From an uncultured Lachnospiraceae bacterium (lineage in GTDB: Bacteria > Bacillota > Clostridia > Lachnospirales > Lachnospiraceae), in NCBI GenBank assembly GCA_910586615.1, contig CAJUJP010000035.1, forward strand, positions 1-32,995: DNA of 32,995 nt. The letters are read 5' to 3'. Positions 24,158-32,369 of the stretch are shown here, piece by piece (within the stretch, counting starts at the first letter, position 1; every line of letters begins with the position of its first letter). The translations under genes were made by a program, and so were the position numbers. Under the pieces are notes generated by a model. It saw only the letters and a program-made list of their open reading frames with translations. It was not told the origin of the DNA and searched no databases.

Positions 24158-24241
24158 TTATAGATAGGGGTAACCGCTCAGAAGATATTCATGTATGGTT
24201 TTTACGTGTGAGTACACAGATTTCGAATTGGAGGACAAATG

Positions 24242-24871
24242 ATGGAAAATGTATTTATTATGGAGCATCCGTTGATTCAGCATAAGATTTCCCAGATCAG
24301 GGATATCAATACGGGAACGAATGAGTTCAGGAAATGTATCGAAGAGATCGCTACACTGATGGGATATGAAGCGCTCAGGGATCTGCCCCTGGAAGATGTG
24401 GAAGTGGAGACACCTATCGAGAAGTGCATGACACCGAAGATCGCAGGCAAGAAACTTGCGATTGTTCCGATTCTGCGGGCCGGACTTGGGATGGTAAACG
24501 GCATTCTTGCCCTTGTTCCCAGTGCCAAAGTCGGACATATCGGGCTTTACAGAGATCCGGAGACTCATGAACCACATGAATATTACTGTAAGCTGCCCGA
24601 ACCTATCGACCAGAGAACGATCGTCGTGGTGGATCCCATGCTGGCTACCGGCGGATCAGGTTCCGAAGCCGTTGATTTTATCAAACAGCGTGGCGGAAAG
24701 AATATCAAATTTATGTGTATTATTGCCGCACCGGAAGGATTGGAGCGTCTGCGCAAGGATCACCCGGATATTCAGATCTATATCGGGCATCTTGACCGCT
24801 GTCTGAATGAGAATGCATATATCTGTCCGGGACTGGGAGACGCGGGAGATAGAATATTCGGTACGAAATAG
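24242..24871 (+). CDS. upp: Uracil phosphoribosyltransferase
   Basis: 209 residues, exactly the usual size. It makes UMP from uracil and PRPP. The start MENVFIMEHPLIQHKISQIR, the flexible-loop region PILRAGLGMVNGIL, the PRPP-binding VVVDPMLATGGSGSEA (128-143) and the C-terminal uracil-binding YICPGLGDAGDRIFGT are all present. ATG 24242 has GGAGGA seven bases upstream. ATG 24239, three bases earlier, is also possible. With uraA opposite, it forms a uracil salvage pair. Confidence 0.97.
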   Translation: MENVFIMEHPLIQHKISQIRDINTGTNEFRKCIEEIATLMGYEALRDLPLEDVEVETPIEKCMTPKIAGKKLAIVPILRAGLGMVNGILALVPSAKVGHIGLYRDPETHEPHEYYCKLPEPIDQRTIVVVDPMLATGGSGSEAVDFIKQRGGKNIKFMCIIAAPEGLERLRKDHPDIQIYIGHLDRCLNENAYICPGLGDAGDRIFGTK

Positions 24872-24955
24872 TTTTCAAAGTTTCCGGGATGGTTAATGCC
24901 GCACGGAAATAAAGGCCGGATTGTGCCAAAAAGGGTTTTATCGGAGGAAACAGGC

Positions 24956-25696
24956 TTGAAAAAGATAGAAAAAGTAAATTTGCTTCGCAAATTAACTTTG
25001 CGGGATTTGCTTTGCAAACCTGAAATATACCAGGAAATTTCCAATGCCATAAGAAAGACTGTGGCGGTATGCGCAGTCCTGCTGTGCGGAATTCTTCTCA
25101 CGGCATGTGGCGAGGATGAGTCGTTGACTGCATATCAGGAGGATATGAACACTTTTTTTGAACATATTGCTGCATTTAATGATGACATGAATGCCATTGA
25201 TGCATCGGCTGAAAACGCCGAGAGCCAGCTGCTTTCTTACCTGGATCAGCTGCAGGAGGAGTTTACCTGGATGGCGGAACTGGAAGTGCCGGAACGCTTT
25301 TCCGCGGTGGAAAGCCTTGCGGACGAGGCGGATGAAAATATGCAGCAGGCGGTGTCTTTATATCACCGGGCTTATGAATCGGAGCCCTTTGATGAAGGGG
25401 TGGCACAGGCAGCACGGGAATATTATGACAGAGCAAACATCCGCATTCAATATATCGTAATGATCCTGCACGGGGAAATACCGGAGGGTGAGGGTATCAC
25501 TTATATTGAGGAGAACAGTATTCTTGGCGGCGGCTTTCTGAACAAACAGGACGATGAGGAAGAGCAGGATGCCGGTACAGAGGATACGGAGTCGGAGGAT
25601 GCTGAAACAGACGGTGACTTTGATACCGACGACACAGTGTTCTACGAAGAACCGGAACAAGACGGCACACAGGAGAGTACGCAACAGGATGAATAA
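24956..25696 (+). CDS. Lipoprotein, function unknown, with unusually long N-terminal region
   Basis: 246 residues from TTG 24956, chosen because GGAGGA lies eight bases upstream (24943-24948). A lipobox is clear: AVCAVLLCGILLTACG with the modified Cys near residue 50. The cationic region before the hydrophobic core is some 35 residues long instead of the usual 5-10, because two palindromes (24977-25022) lie in the reading frame. The mature part is helical (heptad-like ENAESQLLSYLDQLQEEF, VESLADEADENMQQ) with a very acidic tail (EEEQDAGTEDTESEDAETDG). Its 3' end overlaps metH by eight bases. It resembles substrate-less clostridial lipoproteins, and no function is recognised. Confidence 0.75.
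   Translation: MKKIEKVNLLRKLTLRDLLCKPEIYQEISNAIRKTVAVCAVLLCGILLTACGEDESLTAYQEDMNTFFEHIAAFNDDMNAIDASAENAESQLLSYLDQLQEEFTWMAELEVPERFSAVESLADEADENMQQAVSLYHRAYESEPFDEGVAQAAREYYDRANIRIQYIVMILHGEIPEGEGITYIEENSILGGGFLNKQDDEEEQDAGTEDTESEDAETDGDFDTDDTVFYEEPEQDGTQESTQQDE
24977..25022 (+). repeat. Pair of REP-like palindromes inside the lipoprotein reading frame
   Basis: AATTTGC-TTC-GCAAATT (24977-24993) is followed by GG-A-TTTGC-TTT-GCAAA-CC (25003-25020, bulged A; the flanking C-G pair extends it to 25022). The bulged A after GG resembles stem A of the leaders before ilvC and the methyltransferase. Confidence 0.65.
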
Positions 25697-28157
25697 ACAG
25701 CAATTTCGTGAGATAGTCAGGAACCATCCGGTTTTTCTGGACGGAGCAACCGGATCAAACCTGCAGCGGCAGGGGATGCCCACAGGCGTATGCCCGGAGC
25801 AGTGGATTCTGGAAAACAGAGAGATCATGATACAGCTTCAGCGGGCATTTGTGGATGCAGGTTCGAATATCGTTTATGCACCAACTTTTACGGCAAACAG
25901 GATTAAACTGAAAGAATACGGTCTGGAAGGCCGGATCCGCCAGATGAATCTGGATCTGGTGGCGCTGTCCAGAGAGGCAGTGGGCGGCCGGGCATACGTG
26001 GCGGGAGACCTTACCATGACGGGGGAGCAGCTTTCCCCTATCGGTTCTCTGGATTTTGAAGAACTGATCGATGTATATAAAGAGCAGATCGGTTATCTGA
26101 CGGAGGCGGGAGTGGATCTTCTCGTGGTGGAGACGATGATGAGTCTTCAGGAGACAAGGGCGGCGCTGATCGCAGCCAAAGAGGTATGCGACCTGCCCGT
26201 TATGGCAACGATGACCTTTGAATCGGACGGCAGAACGCTGTACGGAACCGATGCGGTAACTGCGGCCGTGGTACTGGAGAGTCTGGGTGCAGATGCGCTT
26301 GGCACAAACTGTTCTACCGGGCCGGACAAGATGGTCGATGTAGTGCGCCGGATGGCATCGGTAACAACAGTTCCGATCATTGCCAAACCCAACGCCGGTC
26401 TTCCGTCTCTTGACAGGAACGGAAATACTGTCTATGACATGGGCACAAAAGAATTCGGCAGCTGTATGAAGGCATTGGTGGAAGCCGGTGCCTCTGTGAT
26501 AGGCGGATGCTGCGGGACTACGCCGGAACATATCAGGGCGGCCTGTGAAGAGACAAAGGATCTGAATCTGCCCCTCAGGAAAAAGCCAGAGCAGCGTTTT
26601 CTGACCAGCGAGCGTCAGACGATCGCTTTTGGACTGGACGATAATTTCATTATTGTCGGAGAACGGATCAACCCTACGGGCAAGAAGAAGCTGCAGGAAC
26701 AGCTTCGGACAGGCTCCATGGATATGGTTGCTGATTTTGCAGAGGAACAGGAAGCCTGCGGTGCAGGTATTCTGGATATAAATATGGGAATGGGCGGTAT
26801 TGATGAGAAATCCATGATGCTTAAGGCGCTGGACACGGTGGGCAGCGTTACAAGTCTGCCGCTTTCGCTGGATTCCAGCCATGTGGATGTACTTGAAGCG
26901 GCTCTCCGGAGATATCCCGGCCGCGCACTGGTCAATTCCGTTTCCTATGAAAAAATAAAATTTGACTCGCTTCTGCCTGTCGTGAAGAAATATGGTGCGA
27001 TGTTTGTTCTTCTTCCGCTGTCGGATCAAGGACTGCCGGAAAGTCTGGAAGAGAAGATTGATATTATAGAAAAGATAAAAACTCGTGCCTGTGAACTGGG
27101 AATGAGTAAGGAAGATATCGTAGTGGACGGTCTGGTGACGACCGTGGGTGCCAATAAGAATGCGGCGCTGGAAACACTTGAGACGATCCGTTACTGCAAA
27201 AAGAACGGTCTGGCTACGATTTGTGGATTGTCCAACATTTCCTTCGGCCTGCCGGAACGAAGTTTTGTCAATACCACATTTTTGACGATGGCGATTCAGG
27301 CCGGGCTTACGATGGCCATTGCCAATCCCTCACAGGAACTGCTGGTAAGCTGTGCCTTTGCGTCGGATCTGCTCTTGAACAAGGAAGGCGCGGATCTGCG
27401 TTATATTCAACTGATGGATGCCGTAAAAGCAAAGCGGGAAGCGTCGGGACAAACACCGGTACAAAGCACAGGGATCCGTTTTAACAGTTCTGTACAGGGC
27501 AAGGATGGTTCTGACAATACAGTGACGGGCAGACTGTATGCCGATGTACTCAAGGGGAACGGCAGCGCCATTGTGGAAGATACGCGAAAAGCACTGGATG
27601 AGGGACATGTTGCAAAAGAACTGCTGGACGATGTGCTTTTGAAAGCGATCAATGAGGTGGGGGAACTTTTTGACAAAGGAAAATATTTTCTACCCCAGCT
27701 GATTGCCAGCGCCGAGGCGATGAAAGCGTCCATAGAGTATCTGGAACCTCTTTTGCTGGATGCCCAGGCCGGGCGGGAGATGCCTGCCGTGGTAATAGCC
27801 ACAGTGGAAGGGGATATTCATGATATCGGAAAAAACCTTGTGGCGCTGATGTTGAAAAATTACGGATTTAAAGTGATTGATCTGGGTAAGGATGTACCCA
27901 AAGAAAAGATAATTGAAGCCGCCAGAGAACATCATGCACAGGTCATTGCACTGTCGGCGCTCATGACCACCACCATGCAGCAGATGAAGCACGTGATCGA
28001 GTACGCAAAAGAACAGAATGTGAATGCCAAGATCATTGTGGGCGGTGCGGTTATCACCCAGGAGTATGCGGATGAAATCGGTGCTGACGGGTATTCCAGA
28101 GATGCGGCTGAGGCTGTGAAGCTGACAAAACGGATTCTGCAGATTGAGGATACATGA
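25689..28157 (+). CDS. metH: Cobalamin-dependent methionine synthase, short form
   Basis: 822 residues. It transfers a methyl group from 5-methyl-THF through cobalamin to homocysteine. Domains in order: homocysteine-binding barrel (about 1-300; start FLDGATGSNLQRQGM, zinc ligands Cys208, Cys274, Cys275), pterin-binding barrel (about 317-590; NINPTGK-type VGERINPTGKKKL), cap module (about 620-695), and cobalamin domain (696-822) with the His-on motif DIHDIGKN (709-716, axial His711) and SAL (756-758). The C-terminal AdoMet reactivation domain of the long form is missing, as in many clostridia. The start ATG overlaps the lipoprotein stop. Confidence 0.96.
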   Translation: MNKQQFREIVRNHPVFLDGATGSNLQRQGMPTGVCPEQWILENREIMIQLQRAFVDAGSNIVYAPTFTANRIKLKEYGLEGRIRQMNLDLVALSREAVGGRAYVAGDLTMTGEQLSPIGSLDFEELIDVYKEQIGYLTEAGVDLLVVETMMSLQETRAALIAAKEVCDLPVMATMTFESDGRTLYGTDAVTAAVVLESLGADALGTNCSTGPDKMVDVVRRMASVTTVPIIAKPNAGLPSLDRNGNTVYDMGTKEFGSCMKALVEAGASVIGGCCGTTPEHIRAACEETKDLNLPLRKKPEQRFLTSERQTIAFGLDDNFIIVGERINPTGKKKLQEQLRTGSMDMVADFAEEQEACGAGILDINMGMGGIDEKSMMLKALDTVGSVTSLPLSLDSSHVDVLEAALRRYPGRALVNSVSYEKIKFDSLLPVVKKYGAMFVLLPLSDQGLPESLEEKIDIIEKIKTRACELGMSKEDIVVDGLVTTVGANKNAALETLETIRYCKKNGLATICGLSNISFGLPERSFVNTTFLTMAIQAGLTMAIANPSQELLVSCAFASDLLLNKEGADLRYIQLMDAVKAKREASGQTPVQSTGIRFNSSVQGKDGSDNTVTGRLYADVLKGNGSAIVEDTRKALDEGHVAKELLDDVLLKAINEVGELFDKGKYFLPQLIASAEAMKASIEYLEPLLLDAQAGREMPAVVIATVEGDIHDIGKNLVALMLKNYGFKVIDLGKDVPKEKIIEAAREHHAQVIALSALMTTTMQQMKHVIEYAKEQNVNAKIIVGGAVITQEYADEIGADGYSRDAAEAVKLTKRILQIEDT

Positions 28158-28243
28158 TGATTAGGGCTATATATAAGAATTACGAGTATGCGTTATTTTA
28201 TTCACATGATCATGATGATGAAGTCGTGGATGGATTGTTATAA
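28154..28243 (+). CDS. Possible 29-residue small protein or leader peptide between metH and ilvB
   Basis: An ATG overlaps the metH stop as ATGA, with GAGGA (28147-28151) a few bases upstream. The frame runs 29 codons (MMIRAIYKNYEYALFYSHDH, then DDEVVDGLL) to TAA, 28 bases before ilvB. It is rich in Tyr, His and Asp, not in Ile, Leu or Val, so it does not look like a classic attenuation peptide. It may be a small coupled protein or chance. Confidence 0.35.
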   Translation: MMIRAIYKNYEYALFYSHDHDDEVVDGLL

Positions 28244-28271
28244 AAAGTCAGATAGATAAGGGAGAGGAAGT

Positions 28272-29888
28272 ATGTTAGGTGCAGATGCAATGGTAAGATG
28301 CCTTGAAGAAGAAGGCGTAAAATATGTGTTCGGTTATCCGGGTGTGGCGATATGCCCTTTTTACAACAGCATATTGGACTCTGAGATCGATACGATCCTG
28401 ATCCGCACGGAACAGAATGCGGCTCATGCGGCCAGCGGTCTTGCAAGAGTGACAGGGCAGGTGGGCGTCTGTGCCGTGACCTCCGGTCCGGGTGCAACCA
28501 ATCTGATTACCGGTGTAGCCACGGCTTTTGCGGACAGTATACCGCTTGTGTGCATTACTGGGCAGGTAAACAGTGAACTGCTCGGTTCCGATGTGTTTCA
28601 GGAGGCGGACATCACCGGAGCCGTGGAATCTTTTGTAAAATACAGTTATCTGGTACGGAATGCGGAAGACATTCCACAGATTTTCAAAGAAGCTTTTTAT
28701 ATTGCCAATTCCGGCAGAAAAGGGCCTGTGCTGATCGATGTGCCGATTGATGTGCAGAATGCGGCCGTCAGCAAATTTAAATACCCGGAAGAACTGAATA
28801 TGCGTACTTACAAGCCCACTGTAAAGGGAAATGCGGTACAGATCAGAAAAGTGGTAAAAGAACTGTCAAAAGCAAAGCGGCCGATCATCTGTGCGGGAGG
28901 CGGGGTGCTTCTCAGCGATGCGGAGAAAGAACTCAGGAAATTTGCCGAGGACCATCGGGTGCCGGTGGTTTCTACCATGATGGGAATCGGTGTAATGCCC
29001 ACGAAGCATCCGATGTATTATGGTATGGTGGGAAACAATGGTAATCCCTATGCCAACAGGGCTATGAATGAATCCGACCTGCTGATTATGGTAGGCGCCA
29101 GGGTGGCTGACCGTGCCGTGAGCCAGCCGGATCTGATCACGGAAAATAAAGTTCTGGTGCATATCGATGTGGATCCTGCCGAGATCGGCAAGAATGTAGG
29201 GCCGACCATTCCGCTTGTAGGAGATGCCAGACATATTATAGCCGATTTTATGGATGAAGAGTTTGACTGTGATTATGAAGAGTGGATTCAGACGTTAAAC
29301 GGTTACAGGGAGACGATGGGACGTATCAGAAAGCCTGATCCGGCTTATGTGGATCCGGCTGAATTTATCCGTATGCTGTCAGAAGCCATGGAAGACGATG
29401 CAGTCTATGTGGCGGATGTGGGGCAGAATCAGATCTGGTCCTGTAATTACCATATTGTCAAGGACGGAAGGTTCCTGACCACCGGCGGTATGGGAACCAT
29501 GGGATACTCTATTCCGGCGGCTATGGGAGCCAAGCTGGGAGACAGAAACAGGCAGGTAGTTGCCGTATGCGGCGACGGTTCTTTCCAGATGTCCATGATG
29601 GAACTTGCGACCATGCGGCAGTTCAACGTACCGGTGAAAATTATTGTGCTTAAGAATAATTATCTGGGCATGGTACGTGAATACCAGCATTATACCTATA
29701 AAGATAACTATTCGGTAGTGGATCTGTCCGGAAGCCCGGATCTGGAAAAGCTGGCATCTGCCTATGATATGAGGTTTATGCGTCTTCACACCATGGAGCG
29801 GGCGCAGGAAGTGATCAGTGAATTCCTTGCACATGACGAAGCCGTGCTGCTGGAATGTCTCATAGATCCCATGGATCTGGTGAAATAA
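28272..29888 (+). CDS. ilvB: Acetolactate synthase, large (catalytic) subunit
   Basis: 538 residues. This thiamine-diphosphate enzyme condenses pyruvate with pyruvate or 2-oxobutyrate, the first step for valine, leucine and isoleucine. The N-terminal domain has FGYPGVAICPF and the activating Glu47 in RTEQNAAHAA. The middle FAD-binding domain contains PTKHPMYYGMVGNNG. The C-terminal TPP motif starts GDGSFQMSMMELATM (Gly434 onwards) and ends with NN near 462. GAGAGGAAG lies just upstream of ATG 28272. It is followed by two regulatory-subunit genes and ilvC. Confidence 0.95.
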   Translation: MLGADAMVRCLEEEGVKYVFGYPGVAICPFYNSILDSEIDTILIRTEQNAAHAASGLARVTGQVGVCAVTSGPGATNLITGVATAFADSIPLVCITGQVNSELLGSDVFQEADITGAVESFVKYSYLVRNAEDIPQIFKEAFYIANSGRKGPVLIDVPIDVQNAAVSKFKYPEELNMRTYKPTVKGNAVQIRKVVKELSKAKRPIICAGGGVLLSDAEKELRKFAEDHRVPVVSTMMGIGVMPTKHPMYYGMVGNNGNPYANRAMNESDLLIMVGARVADRAVSQPDLITENKVLVHIDVDPAEIGKNVGPTIPLVGDARHIIADFMDEEFDCDYEEWIQTLNGYRETMGRIRKPDPAYVDPAEFIRMLSEAMEDDAVYVADVGQNQIWSCNYHIVKDGRFLTTGGMGTMGYSIPAAMGAKLGDRNRQVVAVCGDGSFQMSMMELATMRQFNVPVKIIVLKNNYLGMVREYQHYTYKDNYSVVDLSGSPDLEKLASAYDMRFMRLHTMERAQEVISEFLAHDEAVLLECLIDPMDLVK

Positions 29889-30034
29889 ATGGCATGTACT
29901 GGCGGAAGATGGCTGATGCAGACAGTTTGTCTGATAGCAGACATAAATCTCAGATTTGCATCGTTCTGTCACGTAAATCTCTGAAACGGAGACAAATTAT
30001 GGATCAGAGACGATAAGATGAAAGGATAAGCGGA

Positions 30035-30523
30035 ATGAAGAAGATATATTCGGTTTTAGTAGAAAACAGATCCGGTGTACTGTGTAAGGTTGCGGGACTG
30101 TTTTCAAGAAGATGCTTTAATATTGACAGTCTTGCGGTAGGGGAGACGGATGACCCCGCAACTTCCTGCATGACAATTGTCAGCAGCGGAGACCAGCGCA
30201 CCATTGAGCAGATCGAGAAGCAGCTGAATAAGAAGCTGGATGTCATCAAAGTAAAGACTTTTGACGAGACAGCCAGCGTCAGCAGAGAGCTTATGCTGAT
30301 GAAAGTCAAATATAACAAAGGCAACCGGCGTGATATCATGGAAACCTGTGAGATCATGAAAGCCGAGATCGTGGATATGTCCAAGAAGACAATGATCATA
30401 CAAATCTGCGATGTGCCGGAGAAAATCCAGCTTCTGATCAGTATGATGCAGTCTATCAGCATCGTTGAAGTTGCCAGAACGGGAACCCTGGCGCTGCAGA
30501 AGTGTATGGAGACGGATGTGTAG
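30035..30523 (+). CDS. ilvN: Acetolactate synthase regulatory subunit (first copy)
   Basis: 162 residues. It begins MKKIYSVLVENRSGVLCKVA and has the ACT-domain signature GLFSRRCFNIDSLAVGETDD. The second half (RDIMETCEIMKAEIVDMS) is the C-terminal domain of IlvN/IlvH proteins. These subunits bind valine and confer feedback inhibition while stimulating the large subunit. It sits 146 bases after ilvB, with AAAGGA near the ATG. A second, diverged copy follows 105 bases downstream. Confidence 0.92.
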   Translation: MKKIYSVLVENRSGVLCKVAGLFSRRCFNIDSLAVGETDDPATSCMTIVSSGDQRTIEQIEKQLNKKLDVIKVKTFDETASVSRELMLMKVKYNKGNRRDIMETCEIMKAEIVDMSKKTMIIQICDVPEKIQLLISMMQSISIVEVARTGTLALQKCMETDV

Positions 30524-30550
30524 GGCGGCAGATTTGGCGATCGTCGAATA

Positions 30551-30579
30551 TTGACTTTTGGCAATTGAATTGATACAAT
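30551..30579 (+). promoter_or_regulatory. Promoter for the second small-subunit gene
   Basis: TTGACT (30551-30556) and TACAAT (30574-30579) are separated by 17 bases, about 50 bases before ATG 30629. The second copy can thus be expressed apart from ilvB-ilvN. Confidence 0.6.
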
Positions 30580-30628
30580 TATTGACAGTGCGTGACAAGA
30601 AATGCGCAGTTGCAGAAAGGTTTGTATT

Positions 30629-31129
30629 ATGCAGAAAAAAGTATTGCAGTTATTGGTAGATAATACATCGGGTGTGTTGAGCCGTATAGCAGGTCTTTTT
30701 TCCAGACGCGGCTACAATATTGACAGTATCACAGCAGGCGTGACTGCTGATCCCCGGTTTACCCGTATTACGATCGTTACTTCTGGGGACGATGAGATTC
30801 TGGATCAGATCGAGAAGCAGGTAGCCAAGCTGATTGATGTCAGAGATCTTAAGGAACTTCGGCCGGAAGAAAGTGTATACCGGGAACTGGCCATGATCAA
30901 GGTCAGAGTGTCCATGGCCCAGCGTCAGGATGTCATTGCGGTTGCAAGTCTGTTCCGCGCCAATATTATAGATGTAACGCCGGAGAGTCTGATGATCGAG
31001 TTGACCGGTGATCAGGATAAGATAGAGGCGTTTATCAGGATGCTGGACGGCTATGAGATCCTGGAACTCGCGAGGACGGGCATCGCCGGATTGGGCCGGG
31101 GTATCGAGAATGTTACTTACCTGGAATAA
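30629..31129 (+). CDS. ilvN: Acetolactate synthase regulatory subunit (second copy)
   Basis: 166 residues. It starts MQKKVLQLLVDNTSGVLSRI and keeps the full consensus GLFSRRGYNIDSITAGVTAD, while the first copy has Cys in place of Gly in RRGYN. Its C-terminal half, RQDVIAVASLFRANIIDVTP, is also intact and ends EILELARTGIAGLGRG. Overall the two copies are clearly paralogous but well diverged. ATG 30629 has AAAGG about eight bases upstream, and in-frame codons back to 30602 have none. Confidence 0.92.
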   Translation: MQKKVLQLLVDNTSGVLSRIAGLFSRRGYNIDSITAGVTADPRFTRITIVTSGDDEILDQIEKQVAKLIDVRDLKELRPEESVYRELAMIKVRVSMAQRQDVIAVASLFRANIIDVTPESLMIELTGDQDKIEAFIRMLDGYEILELARTGIAGLGRGIENVTYLE

Positions 31130-31266
31130 GGTATGAAGCTGTGCTGAGGCATCAAAGGATGAATCCTGGCGAACTATGTCATACATGGAAATAATATCGG
31201 TAATGAATGGGGATTTCCCTTGAAATTATATAGAAATATGTAAGGTTACAGTAATCAATTAACACG

Positions 31267-31325
31267 CGGGATTTGTGTCTGCGCGCACTTGACACAAACC
31301 CGTTATGCGAAAAAAACGTGCGCAG
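31267..31325 (+). ncRNA. Structured leader, copy 2 (predicted pseudoknot) before ilvC
   Basis: Stem A is CGGG-A-TTTGTGTC (31267-31279, bulged A) with GACACAAACCCG (31291-31302), 12 pairs. The loop contains TGCGCGC (31280-31286); together with C31279 it can pair with GTGCGCAG (31318-31325), giving the A-B-A'-B' pseudoknot order. The 15-base link holds TTATGCGA and an A-run. B' ends three bases before AGAGG of ilvC, so the fold could gate translation. Copy 1 has CGAG/CTCG where this has CGGG/CCCG, a compensatory change. Confidence 0.6.
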
Positions 31326-31339
31326 AAAAGAGGATTGAA

Positions 31340-32356
31340 ATGGCAAAGATTTTTTATCAGGAAGATTGTAATTTATCCCTTCTGGATGGTAAGACGATCG
31401 CAGTGATCGGCTACGGCAGCCAGGGACATGCTCACGCGCTGAATGCGAAAGAATCGGGCTGTCATGTTATTATCGGTCTGTATGAGGGCTCCAAGTCCTG
31501 GGCAAAGGCTGAGGCACAGGGATTTGAAGTTTATACGGCGGCTGAGGCTGCTAAGAAGGCAGACATCATTATGATCCTGATCAATGATGAACTGCAGGCG
31601 TCTATGTACAAGAAAGATATCGAGCCGAACCTTGAGGCAGGCAATATGCTGATGTTTGCACACGGTTTCAATATTCACTTTGGTTGTATCGTACCGCCTA
31701 AGGATGTGGATGTGACCATGATCGCACCTAAAGGACCGGGCCATACTGTAAGAAGCGAGTATCAGGCGGGTAAAGGCGTTCCTTGTCTTGTGGCTGTTCA
31801 TCAGGATGCTACAGGCAAAGCACAGGATATGGCTCTGGCTTATGCGCTTGCCATCGGCGGTGCGAGAGCAGGCGTTTTGGAGACTACATTCAGAACAGAG
31901 ACAGAGACAGATCTTTTCGGTGAGCAGGCAGTTCTCTGCGGTGGTGTGTGTGCACTCATGCAGGCAGGCTTCGAGACACTTGTTGAGGCAGGCTATGACC
32001 CCAGAAATGCATATTTCGAGTGTATCCATGAAATGAAGCTGATCGTAGACCTGATTTATCAGTCCGGTTTCGCAGGCATGAGATATTCCATCTCCAATAC
32101 GGCTGAGTACGGAGATTATATTACAGGACCGAAGATCATCACAGAAGAGACGAAGAAAACGATGAAGAAGATTCTGTCTGATATTCAGGACGGTACTTTT
32201 GCAAAAGATTTCCTGCTGGATATGTCTTCTGCAGGCAGCCAGGTACACTTTAAGGCTATGAGAAAACTGGCTTCCGAGCATCCTTCAGAAGTAGTAGGCG
32301 AGGAAATCAGAAAACTTTACAGCTGGAATGGCGAGGATAAACTGATCAACAATTAA
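31340..32356 (+). CDS. ilvC: Ketol-acid reductoisomerase (class I)
   Basis: 338 residues, class I length. It isomerises and reduces acetolactate or acetohydroxybutyrate, the second step of branched-chain amino-acid synthesis. The nucleotide motif is IGYGSQGHAHALN (23-35), the cofactor-specificity loop reads GLYEGSKSW (46-54), the lysine motif is APKGPGHTVRSEY, and the metal site is TETDLFGEQAVLCGG. The loop has Tyr48-Glu49 where NADPH enzymes usually have Arg-Pro, so preference may be altered. ATG 31340 has AGAGG five bases upstream. It is preceded by a structured leader and followed after 13 bases by a TetR gene. Confidence 0.97.
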   Translation: MAKIFYQEDCNLSLLDGKTIAVIGYGSQGHAHALNAKESGCHVIIGLYEGSKSWAKAEAQGFEVYTAAEAAKKADIIMILINDELQASMYKKDIEPNLEAGNMLMFAHGFNIHFGCIVPPKDVDVTMIAPKGPGHTVRSEYQAGKGVPCLVAVHQDATGKAQDMALAYALAIGGARAGVLETTFRTETETDLFGEQAVLCGGVCALMQAGFETLVEAGYDPRNAYFECIHEMKLIVDLIYQSGFAGMRYSISNTAEYGDYITGPKIITEETKKTMKKILSDIQDGTFAKDFLLDMSSAGSQVHFKAMRKLASEHPSEVVGEEIRKLYSWNGEDKLINN

Positions 32357-32369
32357 TTCGGAGTCAATC

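Noticed and set aside
25554..25688. Upstream extension of metH
   Set aside because: The added codons (MRKSRMPVQRIRSRR) are an out-of-frame reading of the acidic tail of the lipoprotein. ATG 25689 gives the standard MetH N-terminus.
24872..25688. SAM or cobalamin riboswitch controlling metH
   Set aside because: The upstream region is occupied by the lipoprotein gene, and no recognisable riboswitch core or terminator is present.
25755..27029. Long minus-strand open frame opposite metH
   Set aside because: It lies entirely antisense to the intact metH gene, has no ribosome binding site, and its product has no recognisable domain. It is a by-product of codon bias on the other strand.
28158..28271. 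T-box or branched-chain attenuator before ilvB
   Set aside because: No T-box sequence, no terminator, and the small frame there is not enriched in Ile, Leu or Val codons.
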